The position numbers were made by a program, and so were the translations under genes. Below the pieces are notes generated by a model. That model searched no databases and was not told the origin of the DNA. It was given only the letters and a program-made list of their open reading frames with translations. Below are positions 1-7,301 of a stretch of DNA of 10,969 nucleotides, piece after piece. Source of the stretch: an uncultured Eubacteriales bacterium (GTDB lineage Bacteria; Bacillota; Clostridia; Lachnospirales; Lachnospiraceae). Location: NCBI GenBank assembly GCA_900549105.1, contig URND01000101.1, positions 1 through 10,969 of the forward strand. Direction: 5' to 3'. The number at the start of each line of letters is the position of its first letter. Within the stretch, counting starts at the first letter, position 1.

Positions 1-1414
1 CGGCCGGGTCGCAGATGAAATCTGCTCGCCGCTCGCCATTGCGGAATTTTATGTCAGTCAGGGGGCTATTACAGCCGGCGACAGGGATATTTTTATTATT
101 GATATGTGGAATACCTTTACAGATATATGTGTGATGAAAAATGAACTGGGAATTCGGAGTATTAAAGCGGTACATAGAATCGATTTTGGATTTCTGGGGC
201 TTGAGGATGCCATGATGAACTTCTTTTCCGCGCAGTTGGACAGACTGAAAGCCGGACTGTCAGCGGATTCTGAAAACCAGAGGATGATGCGCTTACAGGT
301 CAGAGAACTGGCCCGAAGAATGTTATATAACAGAACATCAAAAGAAGTTATTCGCTTTCAGCTTTCAAACAGAAAAAAAGCTGTCCAGCTCCAAATCCGG
401 CGGCAGGAATTTGATAAAATCGTGAAAAAACTGCTTTCGCCGATTCTCTCCGCTGTGAGTCGCGCTTGTGCGGTTCATCAGGCGCGAAAGGGGAAACTCC
501 TGTTATCCGGCGAACTGTTTGCGTATGCAGGCGCTGTGGCGGTGATTAAATCCCGAATGTCTGTGCTGGAGACTCTTTCCTATAAAGCAGAAGATACCGC
601 TGTTTTAGGAGCAAGTGGGTACAGCCGGAAAAAACATGGCCGGGGAAGCTGCCGCGTGATTGATGATTTGGATGTTTTGTATGGCCAGCCAATGAAACGA
701 GGCGGCTTTGGAAATCTGAATACCAGTCAGCAGAACGCTTATTCGGAGATACTGGCAGCTATTTTGAGCAGAAAACCGGAAGTTTCTTTTGCCGGTTTAT
801 GGGAGGATGTTCTTCCAATCTACTCCGCACTCAGGGAGGATTTTCCGGAGACAGATATTATCTGGGATTATGGAAAATGCTGTTTGTTTGAATATAAGAA
901 TGAAGGAAGGATTAAACTTGAATTGCCTTATAAAACCGATGGAGATGAAACGTTAAAAAAAATTAACGGTATTGTGAAGGAAATACTTGACAGCAGCATA
1001 AAGCAAAAAGGGATGAGCGATGCACAGATTCTGGAAGAAATCTACCGTTATATATCGAATCATTATCATTATACAAAAGAGCATCTGCCCGACGGCGCAT
1101 TTCCGCCCCATGCTTATACATTGGAAACTTTGCTGCGGCATGGCGTCTGCCATGGGTATGCAATTTCGATGGTTTATATCTTTCGATATCTTCAAATCCC
1201 GGTTTATTATATCAGCGGCGATGCGGACGGCGGCGGCTTTGGAGGACATGCGTGGAATATTGTCCAGATTATTGACGGTTCCTGGCGTCATTTTGATATG
1301 ACATGGGATCTTGGAGGGAGCGGGGGAAATATGCGCCATCTTCTTTTGGACGATTTGGGCATGAAAGCCAGAAAACATTTTTGGGCGGCGCTGAACTACC
1401 CGGAGTGTGCATAA
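1..1414 (+). CDS. Degenerate Hsp70 ATPase module fused to a transglutaminase-like domain (5' end outside window)
   Basis: The frame beginning at base 2 is open from the window edge to the TAA at 1412-1414, so about 470 residues of a longer protein are visible. The first in-frame ATG (104) lies inside a conserved motif and is not the start. Visible residues 1-220 follow the second half of an Hsp70 nucleotide-binding domain: ADEICSPLAIAEFY matches the 'NEPTAAALAY' segment, DMWNTFTD (34-41) sits where DLGGGTFD belongs, RRQEFDKIV matches the TR-EFE segment, and AVLGASGY matches the closing GAA-Y helix. The phosphate-2 glycines are missing, so ATP hydrolysis is doubtful. Residues about 238-330 resemble the pre-domain common before bacterial TG folds (LNTSQQNAY). 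The TG core has Cys383 (GVCHGYA), His416 (GHAWNIV) and Asp432 (HFDMTWD), a complete Cys-His-Asp triad, so it could act as a cysteine protease, transglutaminase or peptide cyclase. No signal peptide can be judged. Confidence 0.85.
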   Translation, partial: GRVADEICSPLAIAEFYVSQGAITAGDRDIFIIDMWNTFTDICVMKNELGIRSIKAVHRIDFGFLGLEDAMMNFFSAQLDRLKAGLSADSENQRMMRLQVRELARRMLYNRTSKEVIRFQLSNRKKAVQLQIRRQEFDKIVKKLLSPILSAVSRACAVHQARKGKLLLSGELFAYAGAVAVIKSRMSVLETLSYKAEDTAVLGASGYSRKKHGRGSCRVIDDLDVLYGQPMKRGGFGNLNTSQQNAYSEILAAILSRKPEVSFAGLWEDVLPIYSALREDFPETDIIWDYGKCCLFEYKNEGRIKLELPYKTDGDETLKKINGIVKEILDSSIKQKGMSDAQILEEIYRYISNHYHYTKEHLPDGAFPPHAYTLETLLRHGVCHGYAISMVYIFRYLQIPVYYISGDADGGGFGGHAWNIVQIIDGSWRHFDMTWDLGGSGGNMRHLLLDDLGMKARKHFWAALNYPECA

Positions 1415-1501
1415 TTTCTTAAATTTCATTTATAAAATACCTCTTTCAATATTGTGTTCTCCGTTTACTCATTCCTTCATCTAAAAATTCAATAGGGATT
1501 T

Positions 1502-1537
1502 ACAATAAAGACATATCTTAGGATATGTCTTTATTGT
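1502..1537 (+). terminator. 16-bp perfect hairpin just upstream of the wall-gene cluster; terminator or leader attenuator
   Basis: Arms 1502-1517 and 1522-1537 are perfect reverse complements around a TTAG loop. The stem is AT-rich, and the following DNA (1538-1549) is T-rich but interrupted, so it is not a textbook intrinsic terminator. It lies 88 nt after the preceding stop codon and only 12 nt before the Shine-Dalgarno of the next gene. That leaves no room for a promoter between hairpin and gene. It may terminate the upstream transcript partially, sit in the leader of the next gene, or be a palindromic operator. The rest of 1415-1563 shows no convincing -35/-10 pair. Confidence 0.5.
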
Positions 1538-1563
1538 TTGTCATTTTATAGGAGGTGTGACGC

Positions 1564-2022
1564 ATGAACGGGACTGTGTTTCAGGTATGCACAGTATGTT
1601 TGTTGATTTTGTTCACAGGGATAGAACTGATTGAAATGCTTTTGAAGCAGAGACGGATGGACAGCAAAGATATTCCTCTATGGTTGATTCGGGCCAGAAG
1701 AACAGGCGCAGCAAAGAAAAATTTTCGCACAAAGCTGTTGACCCTGGGCGGCCAGACACAGCAGGTTGAATTGTATGAGGATAGATATCTGGCGGGAAAT
1801 CGGCTGACCGATGATTTATATCTTGATATCGGCGGGGAAAGGGTGCGTTTATATATCAATGTTCAGTCAGATTGTCTGTTCTTGACAGTCATCAGGGGAA
1901 CGGTTCATATTGACCATTATATTTATGAAGCAGATAAAGGAAAAAGGATTGGAATACCGGACAGAACAAAAGTAACGTTAGCCGGTCTGGAACTCGAATT
2001 TATAAGAAAGAAGGTGACATAG
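1564..2022 (+). CDS. Membrane-anchored FHA-like protein
   Basis: This is a 152-residue protein. Start ATG 1564 is well supported by AGGAGGTG at 1550-1557 with a 6-nt spacer. Residues about 4-24 form one hydrophobic segment with little before it, suggesting a membrane anchor with the rest probably cytoplasmic. A basic stretch (KQRRMDS, RARRTGAAKKNFR) follows, then a beta-rich domain from about residue 60 to 150 whose ending (GIPDRTKVTLAGLELEFIRKK) has the shape of the last strands of an FHA domain. The hallmark FHA residues (GR, SR-H, NG) are not clearly present, so phosphothreonine binding is doubtful. The assignment rests on strand pattern and on position: FHA proteins commonly sit before FtsW/RodA and PBP genes in Gram-positives. 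Its stop (TAG 2020-2022) abuts the next start, implying translational coupling. An alternative is a generic beta-rich adaptor unrelated to FHA. Confidence 0.55.
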   Translation: MNGTVFQVCTVCLLILFTGIELIEMLLKQRRMDSKDIPLWLIRARRTGAAKKNFRTKLLTLGGQTQQVELYEDRYLAGNRLTDDLYLDIGGERVRLYINVQSDCLFLTVIRGTVHIDHYIYEADKGKRIGIPDRTKVTLAGLELEFIRKKVT

Positions 2023-3285
2023 ATGCTATGGCTGGTTTACATGTTGTTCAGTGGCTGTCTGTATGTATGGACATTAAAATCCATTCATTATTCTACGCCC
2101 GTACCACAGGCGGGATATCGCATAGGAGTGATTCTGCTTGCAATTTTCATGACAGTCATTTTTATAACAGACAAAGAAAAACAGTCCGGGAAAGGAATCT
2201 TCATTGCGGCAGTATTTATGAATTTTGGACTCTCCATTGGATATCGCTGTTGGGAGATTGAGACGGATTCAGCGGAGGCGGCGGGTACTTTCAGCGGATA
2301 CACCGGAGATCTGCTGCTTATGCTTCTGGTGTTTTTTACGGTATTTCTGCTCGTTCGTTATACCAGAATTTATAAATTTCGTATATGCAATTTTCTTCTT
2401 CTTATTGCTTTGCCGATTGTCATATATGGTGCGCGGATCACAGGGGAAGAGGTTTACGGCTCATATTTGGAATTTGCGGGGATGATGATTTTTGGACTTG
2501 TCCTTATGGGATTTCCTTTTGCCGCGGCTTATTTTGTATCCCGCAGAGAAGAGAGATATCGGGGGAGTGTGCCAAGTGTTCGGAACCTGCCCTGGAATCT
2601 GATGGGATTCCTTTTGTATACCTTTGTTCTTTATGGCGGGTGTGTTGTCTGCAACGAGTTTGGCCTGCTTCTGATTCTCGGACTGACAACGACAGTACTT
2701 TTTATGATTCGATGTAAAAATGGCGTGACGAAATTGTTATACTCTGCGGCCTGTGCCGGAGGAGCTGCCATAGCCGGTCTTAAAATCAGTCATTTATCAG
2801 CTCGTATTCAGATTTGGATGAATCCGGTGCGGGCCTGTCAGGATGCCGGCCTGGCTGAAGAAGCCGAGACCGTATTATATCTGTTCCGCCATATTTATCA
2901 GATGGGGTGGTGGGGAAATGGCATCGGCAGCCTCTCTCCGGCTCTTTACCAAACACTGAATACAGATCATGCGCTTTTGACGCTTTTGAATGACTATTCT
3001 GCACTTGTTTTGATTGCAGTGCTCATACTCGGCGTTCTGCTTGTCCGATGGTTTTTGATTCAGCCGGACGGCCTTTGTGTCTATGATCAATATCTTAATC
3101 TGACATGCGGCCTGATTGTAGGGTTTATTATTCTGGTGGATACGGCGTCGTGCTTTGGCTCGTTTATCACGGCGGGTATTGGTTTCCCATGGATTTCAGA
3201 CGGCGCTGCCGTAAATATTATGTTGACCGTGCTGATGGCCGTACATTGCGGATTATCAGGGAAGAAGGTGAAAGTGAATGATTAA
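2023..3285 (+). CDS. Divergent SEDS-family (FtsW/RodA/SpoVE-like) membrane protein
   Basis: This is a 420-residue polytopic membrane protein with roughly ten to twelve hydrophobic segments. SEDS proteins are peptidoglycan glycosyltransferases that polymerise lipid II and work with a class B PBP. SEDS landmarks are recognisable in order: NEFGLLLILG around residue 212 (family Q-DxGT region), WMNP at 265-268, MGWWGNGIG (family GSGG--G-G-G), NTDHALL with TD at 314-315 (family htDFIF), and GIGFPWISDG ending at 394 (family GipLPFiSYGG). Several are altered: Tyr-Gly-Gly becomes Asp-Gly-Ala, and the Asp-Phe-Ile-Phe run is lost, so the protein is a distant member and polymerase activity cannot be assumed. 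ATG 2023 immediately follows the previous TAG, with AAGGTG at 2011-2016 as ribosome binding site. Its last 8 nt overlap the PBP gene, the standard SEDS-PBP arrangement. Confidence 0.85.
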   Translation: MLWLVYMLFSGCLYVWTLKSIHYSTPVPQAGYRIGVILLAIFMTVIFITDKEKQSGKGIFIAAVFMNFGLSIGYRCWEIETDSAEAAGTFSGYTGDLLLMLLVFFTVFLLVRYTRIYKFRICNFLLLIALPIVIYGARITGEEVYGSYLEFAGMMIFGLVLMGFPFAAAYFVSRREERYRGSVPSVRNLPWNLMGFLLYTFVLYGGCVVCNEFGLLLILGLTTTVLFMIRCKNGVTKLLYSAACAGGAAIAGLKISHLSARIQIWMNPVRACQDAGLAEEAETVLYLFRHIYQMGWWGNGIGSLSPALYQTLNTDHALLTLLNDYSALVLIAVLILGVLLVRWFLIQPDGLCVYDQYLNLTCGLIVGFIILVDTASCFGSFITAGIGFPWISDGAAVNIMLTVLMAVHCGLSGKKVKVND

Positions 3286-4648
3286 ACTTCGAAAAAAACA
3301 TTATGCAGTCAATCTATATCTCATTTTTCTTGCATGTATGGCAGGGATTGTCGGACTGTTTGGATTTCGTGTATATTCACACAGTGAAGTTACGCCGATG
3401 TCTGTTGGGCAGACAATTCTCCTGTCTGAAATGTATACGCCCGGTACGATTTTTGACAGAAAGGGCGAGGTGATTGTGGCCGGAAATGGCGATGGCCTGC
3501 GCTGGAGCACGGAGGAAACGAGAAAAGCATTTGAGCAGGTGCTGGGGCCGGATATTCATTCGACGCTTTTATCTAAAACAACAGTACTTGGAAATTGTGC
3601 CTGGGTTTTCGGAACAGAGGATAACCGGTGGGGAATTCATTCCCTTTTTCATCCCGCCGACAGGAAAACCGGCGGAAGCGTCAGGCTGACATTGGACAAG
3701 CACCTGCAGGAGTATGTTGCAGGGCTGGTATGCCAGAATGGGCATGAGAAAGCCTATGTCATCGTTTCTGATTATAAAACCGGAAAAATTCTTGCTGCCT
3801 ATGGAGATGTGTTTGGCGAATCGATGCATCCGGGAAGTACGATGAAACCCATACTGGCGGCAACGGCGCTGTCATTAAATCCGAATCTGGAAGACTATGT
3901 ATATAACTGTGTACCTGCGAATCACAGCTTCTCAACGGAAGACGGGGCGGTGGAGATTAACTGTGCCGAAAATGCGTATCATGGGGAACTTTCAATGGAG
4001 AGCGCTGTCGCTTATAGCTGCAACGGATATTTTATCAGCCTGATGCAGCAGGCCGACCATAGAGAAATGTTGGAGGCATTAAAAAAGTGGGGATTTGATA
4101 CAAGCGTTTCTTACGAACAGTTTATGTACTGGGATCACAGTTTTATGAAGAACAGTCACAGCGAAACCGATTATCTGATGGCGGCAATCGGGCAGGCGAA
4201 CGCCTATATGACGCCGGCCGGACTTCATTTTTGTACAAATGCTCTCTTAAATCACGGTGAGCTGGCGGAACCAAGCTGGTATAGCTGGAAGCTGAGTTCG
4301 CCGCAGGGGCCCTGGCAAAAAATTGAAGCCAGGGGAGCTAAGACGGTTTGTGATTCTGCGGCAGCAGATAAGGTGGTAAGTATGATGGAACTGGTTACTG
4401 AGATAGGTACGGGAGCATCCTTTTATCTTCCCGGTTTTGCCGCCAAGACAGGGACTGCACAAAAAGCGGATGAGGACGGGAATCTGACCGGATTATGTAC
4501 GGTGTGGACAACCGGAGGGCTGACCGATGAGAATACCCCTTATGCCGTGACCGTCTGCCTGGATGACGTGGATGAGTATGTGGGGAGCGCGGCAGCAGGG
4601 AAAATGGCGCAGAGTATTTTAATCTATATAACAGAAGGAGGAGAATAG
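3278..4648 (+). CDS. Short class-B-type penicillin-binding protein (transpeptidase)
   Basis: This 456-residue protein should cross-link peptidoglycan outside the membrane in partnership with the overlapping SEDS gene. Residues about 8-28 are an N-terminal membrane anchor. GTIFDRKG (56-63) is the family 'RG-I-DRnG' motif. The penicillin-binding domain has all three catalytic motifs: SxxK as STMK with nucleophile Ser187 and Lys190, SxN as SCN (247-249), and KTGT (390-393) followed by AQ. The active site therefore looks intact. The region between anchor and transpeptidase is shorter than in usual class B PBPs (550-700 residues), closer to the short PbpA-type proteins of FHA/RodA/PBP operons in Actinobacteria. 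ATG 3278 overlaps the upstream gene by 8 nt and has AAGGTG about 8 nt before it. High confidence on family; the exact wall-synthesis step served is not deducible. Confidence 0.93.
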   Translation: MIKLRKKHYAVNLYLIFLACMAGIVGLFGFRVYSHSEVTPMSVGQTILLSEMYTPGTIFDRKGEVIVAGNGDGLRWSTEETRKAFEQVLGPDIHSTLLSKTTVLGNCAWVFGTEDNRWGIHSLFHPADRKTGGSVRLTLDKHLQEYVAGLVCQNGHEKAYVIVSDYKTGKILAAYGDVFGESMHPGSTMKPILAATALSLNPNLEDYVYNCVPANHSFSTEDGAVEINCAENAYHGELSMESAVAYSCNGYFISLMQQADHREMLEALKKWGFDTSVSYEQFMYWDHSFMKNSHSETDYLMAAIGQANAYMTPAGLHFCTNALLNHGELAEPSWYSWKLSSPQGPWQKIEARGAKTVCDSAAADKVVSMMELVTEIGTGASFYLPGFAAKTGTAQKADEDGNLTGLCTVWTTGGLTDENTPYAVTVCLDDVDEYVGSAAAGKMAQSILIYITEGGE

Positions 4649-4649
4649 G

Positions 4650-5975
4650 ATGGCAGGAAACAGATGGGCAAACTTATTGGGCGAAAAAATTCTTGAAAGA
4701 GAGGGAGAACGGAGATGTTATATTCCTTATACAGACAGCAATGGAAATAAGCTGGCGGAAGATGAAATCTTCTTCACCAATGAGGAAAGCTTTCAGGGCA
4801 AGCAGAGGCTGGAAGTGTGGGGAGCTCCAAAAAAAGAAGGGCAGATGTTCACCGTGGGCTCTTCCGGTGTTGAAATGATTTATGATGATGCGGGCAATTT
4901 TCCGGTCGCTCTCAAATCTCCGGAGGGGGAACTGATGTATTTGAAGGTGTCTGCAAAGACAGGTGAGGTTCTTCCAATCCATGCGGGGTGCTGCCAGTCC
5001 CTCGATGGAATCTATACCGGGGCGCCCCGGGCCGGTAAGACGACGAATATACTGCAAATGAGCGATCCGGCGTTTCATGACACTATTGTGAAAAATACAA
5101 ACTGTTCAATTGAAGATGATCTTCCCACATCCTCACCCGCCCGAAGGAGATATGAGGAAGCCGGGAGAAAATTGAAAGAACATATTCTCCCGGAATCCAC
5201 GAAGCGCGGCGAGGATATTACGCCCTATGTTTATTATATCACCTATACCGAGGAAGACCGGGTAAAGCATATGCTTCTGCGGCTGCAGGATATTGACGGG
5301 CAGGAGTGTATCGATCTGACATGGAAGAGTAAAGTTTTTCCGTATAATTACTTTTTGCTGACAATCGGTGCAGATGAATTGATTGCCGGCGAACAGGGAC
5401 TGCCGGTTCAATATACGAAGGTGGTCGATAAGCTGATTTCGAGGCTGAGAGTGCTCAGAGGGGATAATGACTACGAAATGCTCGTGATCATTACGAAGTG
5501 CGACTTGCTTGACCATGAGAATCCGTATTTAAAAAATGGCTTTCAAAATTCCATCGAGATGGTCAATGGCCGTATGAGGCAGACGATTCATGATAAAGGA
5601 TTTGATTTTGCGGCATTTCAGCAGAGAGGCGAATGTGTGCAGGCATATCTGAAGGAAGAGTGTCCGAACTTTTATAATAAGCTGCTCCATGCCATACCTA
5701 AACAGAAGCTTTCATTTTGCATGATTGCCAGTATCGGCTCCAAGTGCGACGGAAATTCTTTTGAAGATTATGAACCATTTTGCATTGACGAGCCCTTGCT
5801 TTCTATTCTGGCCAGAAATGGTATGTACCCGGTCTGCGATTACGGTGAAAGACTGCATGAGGAAACGGTACAGAGTTTTTCGGTGGGCAGAGGGATACGA
5901 AACAGGCTGAAAAGCCTGCTTGAAATATCGGAAGATGATGAGTTTGATGAAGATGAATTTTATGAGGATGAATAA
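4650..5975 (+). CDS. P-loop GTPase-like protein of an accessory NTPase system
   Basis: This 441-residue soluble protein has ATG 4650 one base after the PBP stop and AAGGAGG at 4635-4641. An N-terminal region of about 120 residues of unrecognised fold precedes the P-loop GAPRAGKT (124-131, Lys130). DIDGQE (214-219) fits a Walker B/G3 switch (DxxGQ), and TKCD (282-285) fits the G4 guanine-specificity motif (usually NKxD), pointing to a GTPase. The 80-residue gap between G1 and G3 is longer than in small Ras-like GTPases. Near the end, CMIASIGSK and DEPLLSILARNG resemble the final segments of the large GTPases catalogued with GAP-type partners in bacterial NTPase conflict systems ('DO-GTPase' group); that subfamily call is from memory. 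The last 16 residues are strongly acidic. The stop overlaps the next gene's ATG by 1 nt, suggesting a stoichiometric pair. Confidence 0.8.
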   Translation: MAGNRWANLLGEKILEREGERRCYIPYTDSNGNKLAEDEIFFTNEESFQGKQRLEVWGAPKKEGQMFTVGSSGVEMIYDDAGNFPVALKSPEGELMYLKVSAKTGEVLPIHAGCCQSLDGIYTGAPRAGKTTNILQMSDPAFHDTIVKNTNCSIEDDLPTSSPARRRYEEAGRKLKEHILPESTKRGEDITPYVYYITYTEEDRVKHMLLRLQDIDGQECIDLTWKSKVFPYNYFLLTIGADELIAGEQGLPVQYTKVVDKLISRLRVLRGDNDYEMLVIITKCDLLDHENPYLKNGFQNSIEMVNGRMRQTIHDKGFDFAAFQQRGECVQAYLKEECPNFYNKLLHAIPKQKLSFCMIASIGSKCDGNSFEDYEPFCIDEPLLSILARNGMYPVCDYGERLHEETVQSFSVGRGIRNRLKSLLEISEDDEFDEDEFYEDE

Positions 5976-7174
5976 TGGGGGTAGATACGATGTGGTATGA
6001 AAACAGATTTGTAGCAACGAGGGACCCGTCCAGGGGAGGCTTGTGTATCACGGCAGTGACGGAAGGATTCAGCGAACAGATGAAAGCCGAAATTTATGAG
6101 GACTGTCTGGAAATGGCCGCGAAAGATTATGAGCATAGCTGCGGGGGAATTTATCCGCTTTTAAATGGCCAGTATGCCATAATGATGGCGAAAAAAGTAT
6201 CCGGAAGTTCCAGAGAGTCCCGTCCCCATGAGATTATCCGGGGAGTGCTCGCGGATGCAGATGAAATGACGGAATTTTGTGAGAGATATATTGCAGAAGA
6301 AAATGCGGAAGCCATCTTTTTCCCGGATACCCCGAATCCGGAACATCCCGAGGAATGGTATATTCGGCCGGACAGCATAAAAAAATGTTCGGGAAGAATG
6401 AAAAGGTTTTTGGACCATCTGGATTATAAAAGTACACTGGGACTTGTCCGTGCTTTGCAGAATGTAAAGAGAAAAAAAGAGCGGATACAATTAATTGTCA
6501 GGGACGGTTCCGAGTGGGTGGTGATGGCTGTGTGCAGTTGTATGGCCGCTCAGGCCGGGGTGAGACTTTTTGTCATGGCCAACGGCGAGTGTACGCTTAC
6601 ACCGCCGGATATTGTGATATTAGAGCAGCTTCACTATCTTGATGAACGTGATTATAAAAAGGTCAATATGGAGCAGTTGATTCATATGGGAAGGGTGACG
6701 GAGGCCGGAGCTGCCGAAGCGCCGGCCGCTCAGGAACCGGATGAAGCGGATGAGCTTTTGAATTTTTGTACAGATTATCTCACATCGGGAAATATCTCGG
6801 ACAATGAATTGTATGAGGCCATGGAGGAACTCATGCACCGGGACCGCAGCGCATTTTTTCGCTTTCGAAGAAAGATGAAAGGAAAACTATTTCATTTTAG
6901 AAAGGAAAATTATTATATGAAACGCTATATGACACTTCTGTATGCAGTATTTAAGAAAGCAGCGAAGGAAGAGATGAATGATTCTCTGGAATTTTGCCCG
7001 GCGCCCTATGATTTTCATGGGATGTATCTTTTCCTGAAGAAGAAGGCCGGAACCAGAAGAGAATTTCGCAGACTTCTGGCGGCAATGCTTGAAGTGCAGT
7101 TTGCCGGGGAAATGGATGTTGTGTGGAATAAGGCGGCCCATGATGCGAGTATGCACATTCTTGACACGAATTAA
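5975..7174 (+). CDS. Putative GTPase-associated protein (GAP1-like N-terminal region), otherwise unknown
   Basis: This 399-residue protein is coupled to the GTPase gene (TAATG overlap), so the two products probably act together. ATG 5975 has GAGG at 5964-5967; a second in-frame ATG at 5990, preceded by GGGGG at 5977-5981, gives a protein five residues shorter and cannot be excluded. The N-terminal part (FVATRDPSRGGLCITAVTEG, then FSEQMKAEIYEDCLEMA) recalls the GAP1-N domains encoded beside bacterial accessory GTPases, but that is a weak pattern-level match. A central alpha/beta-looking segment (IQLIVRDGSEWVVMAVCSCM, VRLFVMANGE) is followed by an Ala/Glu-rich linker around residues 243-258 and a helical, Lys/Arg-rich C-terminal third. 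No signal peptide, membrane segment or known catalytic motif is visible. The coding assignment is firm; the function is not. Confidence 0.8.
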   Translation: MGVDTMWYENRFVATRDPSRGGLCITAVTEGFSEQMKAEIYEDCLEMAAKDYEHSCGGIYPLLNGQYAIMMAKKVSGSSRESRPHEIIRGVLADADEMTEFCERYIAEENAEAIFFPDTPNPEHPEEWYIRPDSIKKCSGRMKRFLDHLDYKSTLGLVRALQNVKRKKERIQLIVRDGSEWVVMAVCSCMAAQAGVRLFVMANGECTLTPPDIVILEQLHYLDERDYKKVNMEQLIHMGRVTEAGAAEAPAAQEPDEADELLNFCTDYLTSGNISDNELYEAMEELMHRDRSAFFRFRRKMKGKLFHFRKENYYMKRYMTLLYAVFKKAAKEEMNDSLEFCPAPYDFHGMYLFLKKKAGTRREFRRLLAAMLEVQFAGEMDVVWNKAAHDASMHILDTN

Positions 7175-7301
7175 TTTTAAGAAATCTGAATTTCATGCAG
7201 TACATAAAGTTTTGAAAGTGGAACGGCATTGGGTTAGAAAGCTGGTATGCTGGTTTTATCAAAAGAACACAAAAGCAGATAGAGATGCAGGAGGTAGAAC
7301 A
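7175..7301 (+). promoter_or_regulatory. Intergenic spacer with possible weak sigma-A promoter and strong ribosome binding site
   Basis: This is the only sizeable gap within 1564-9592. TTGAAA (7212-7217) and TAGAAA (7235-7240) are separated by 17 nt, a 5/6 and 4/6 match to the consensus hexamers, so an internal promoter for the Hsp70 gene is possible but weak. AGGAGGT at 7289-7295 sits 6 nt before ATG 7302 and fixes that start. A 5-bp hairpin (GAAAT/ATTTC, loop CTGA) near the left end is too small for a terminator, so read-through from upstream is also possible. Confidence 0.35.

Noticed and set aside
104..106. First ATG as start of the left-edge gene
   Set aside because: The frame is open from base 2 and the upstream residues continue the Hsp70 alignment; this Met lies inside the degenerate DLGGGTFD-equivalent motif.
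953..1429. 158-codon open frame on the minus strand
   Set aside because: It is antisense to the TG core with an intact Cys-His-Asp triad; no domain or ribosome binding site.
1415..1500. Possible promoter (TATAAAAT near 1431, TTTACA at 1499) for the wall cluster
   Set aside because: No -35/-10 pair with 16-18 nt spacing and acceptable match was found; too weak to list as a feature.
7089..7301. N-terminal extension of the Hsp70 gene starting at ATG 7089
   Set aside because: It lies mostly inside the preceding gene in another frame, has no Hsp70 similarity, and AGGAGGT plus the family start both place the start at 7302.
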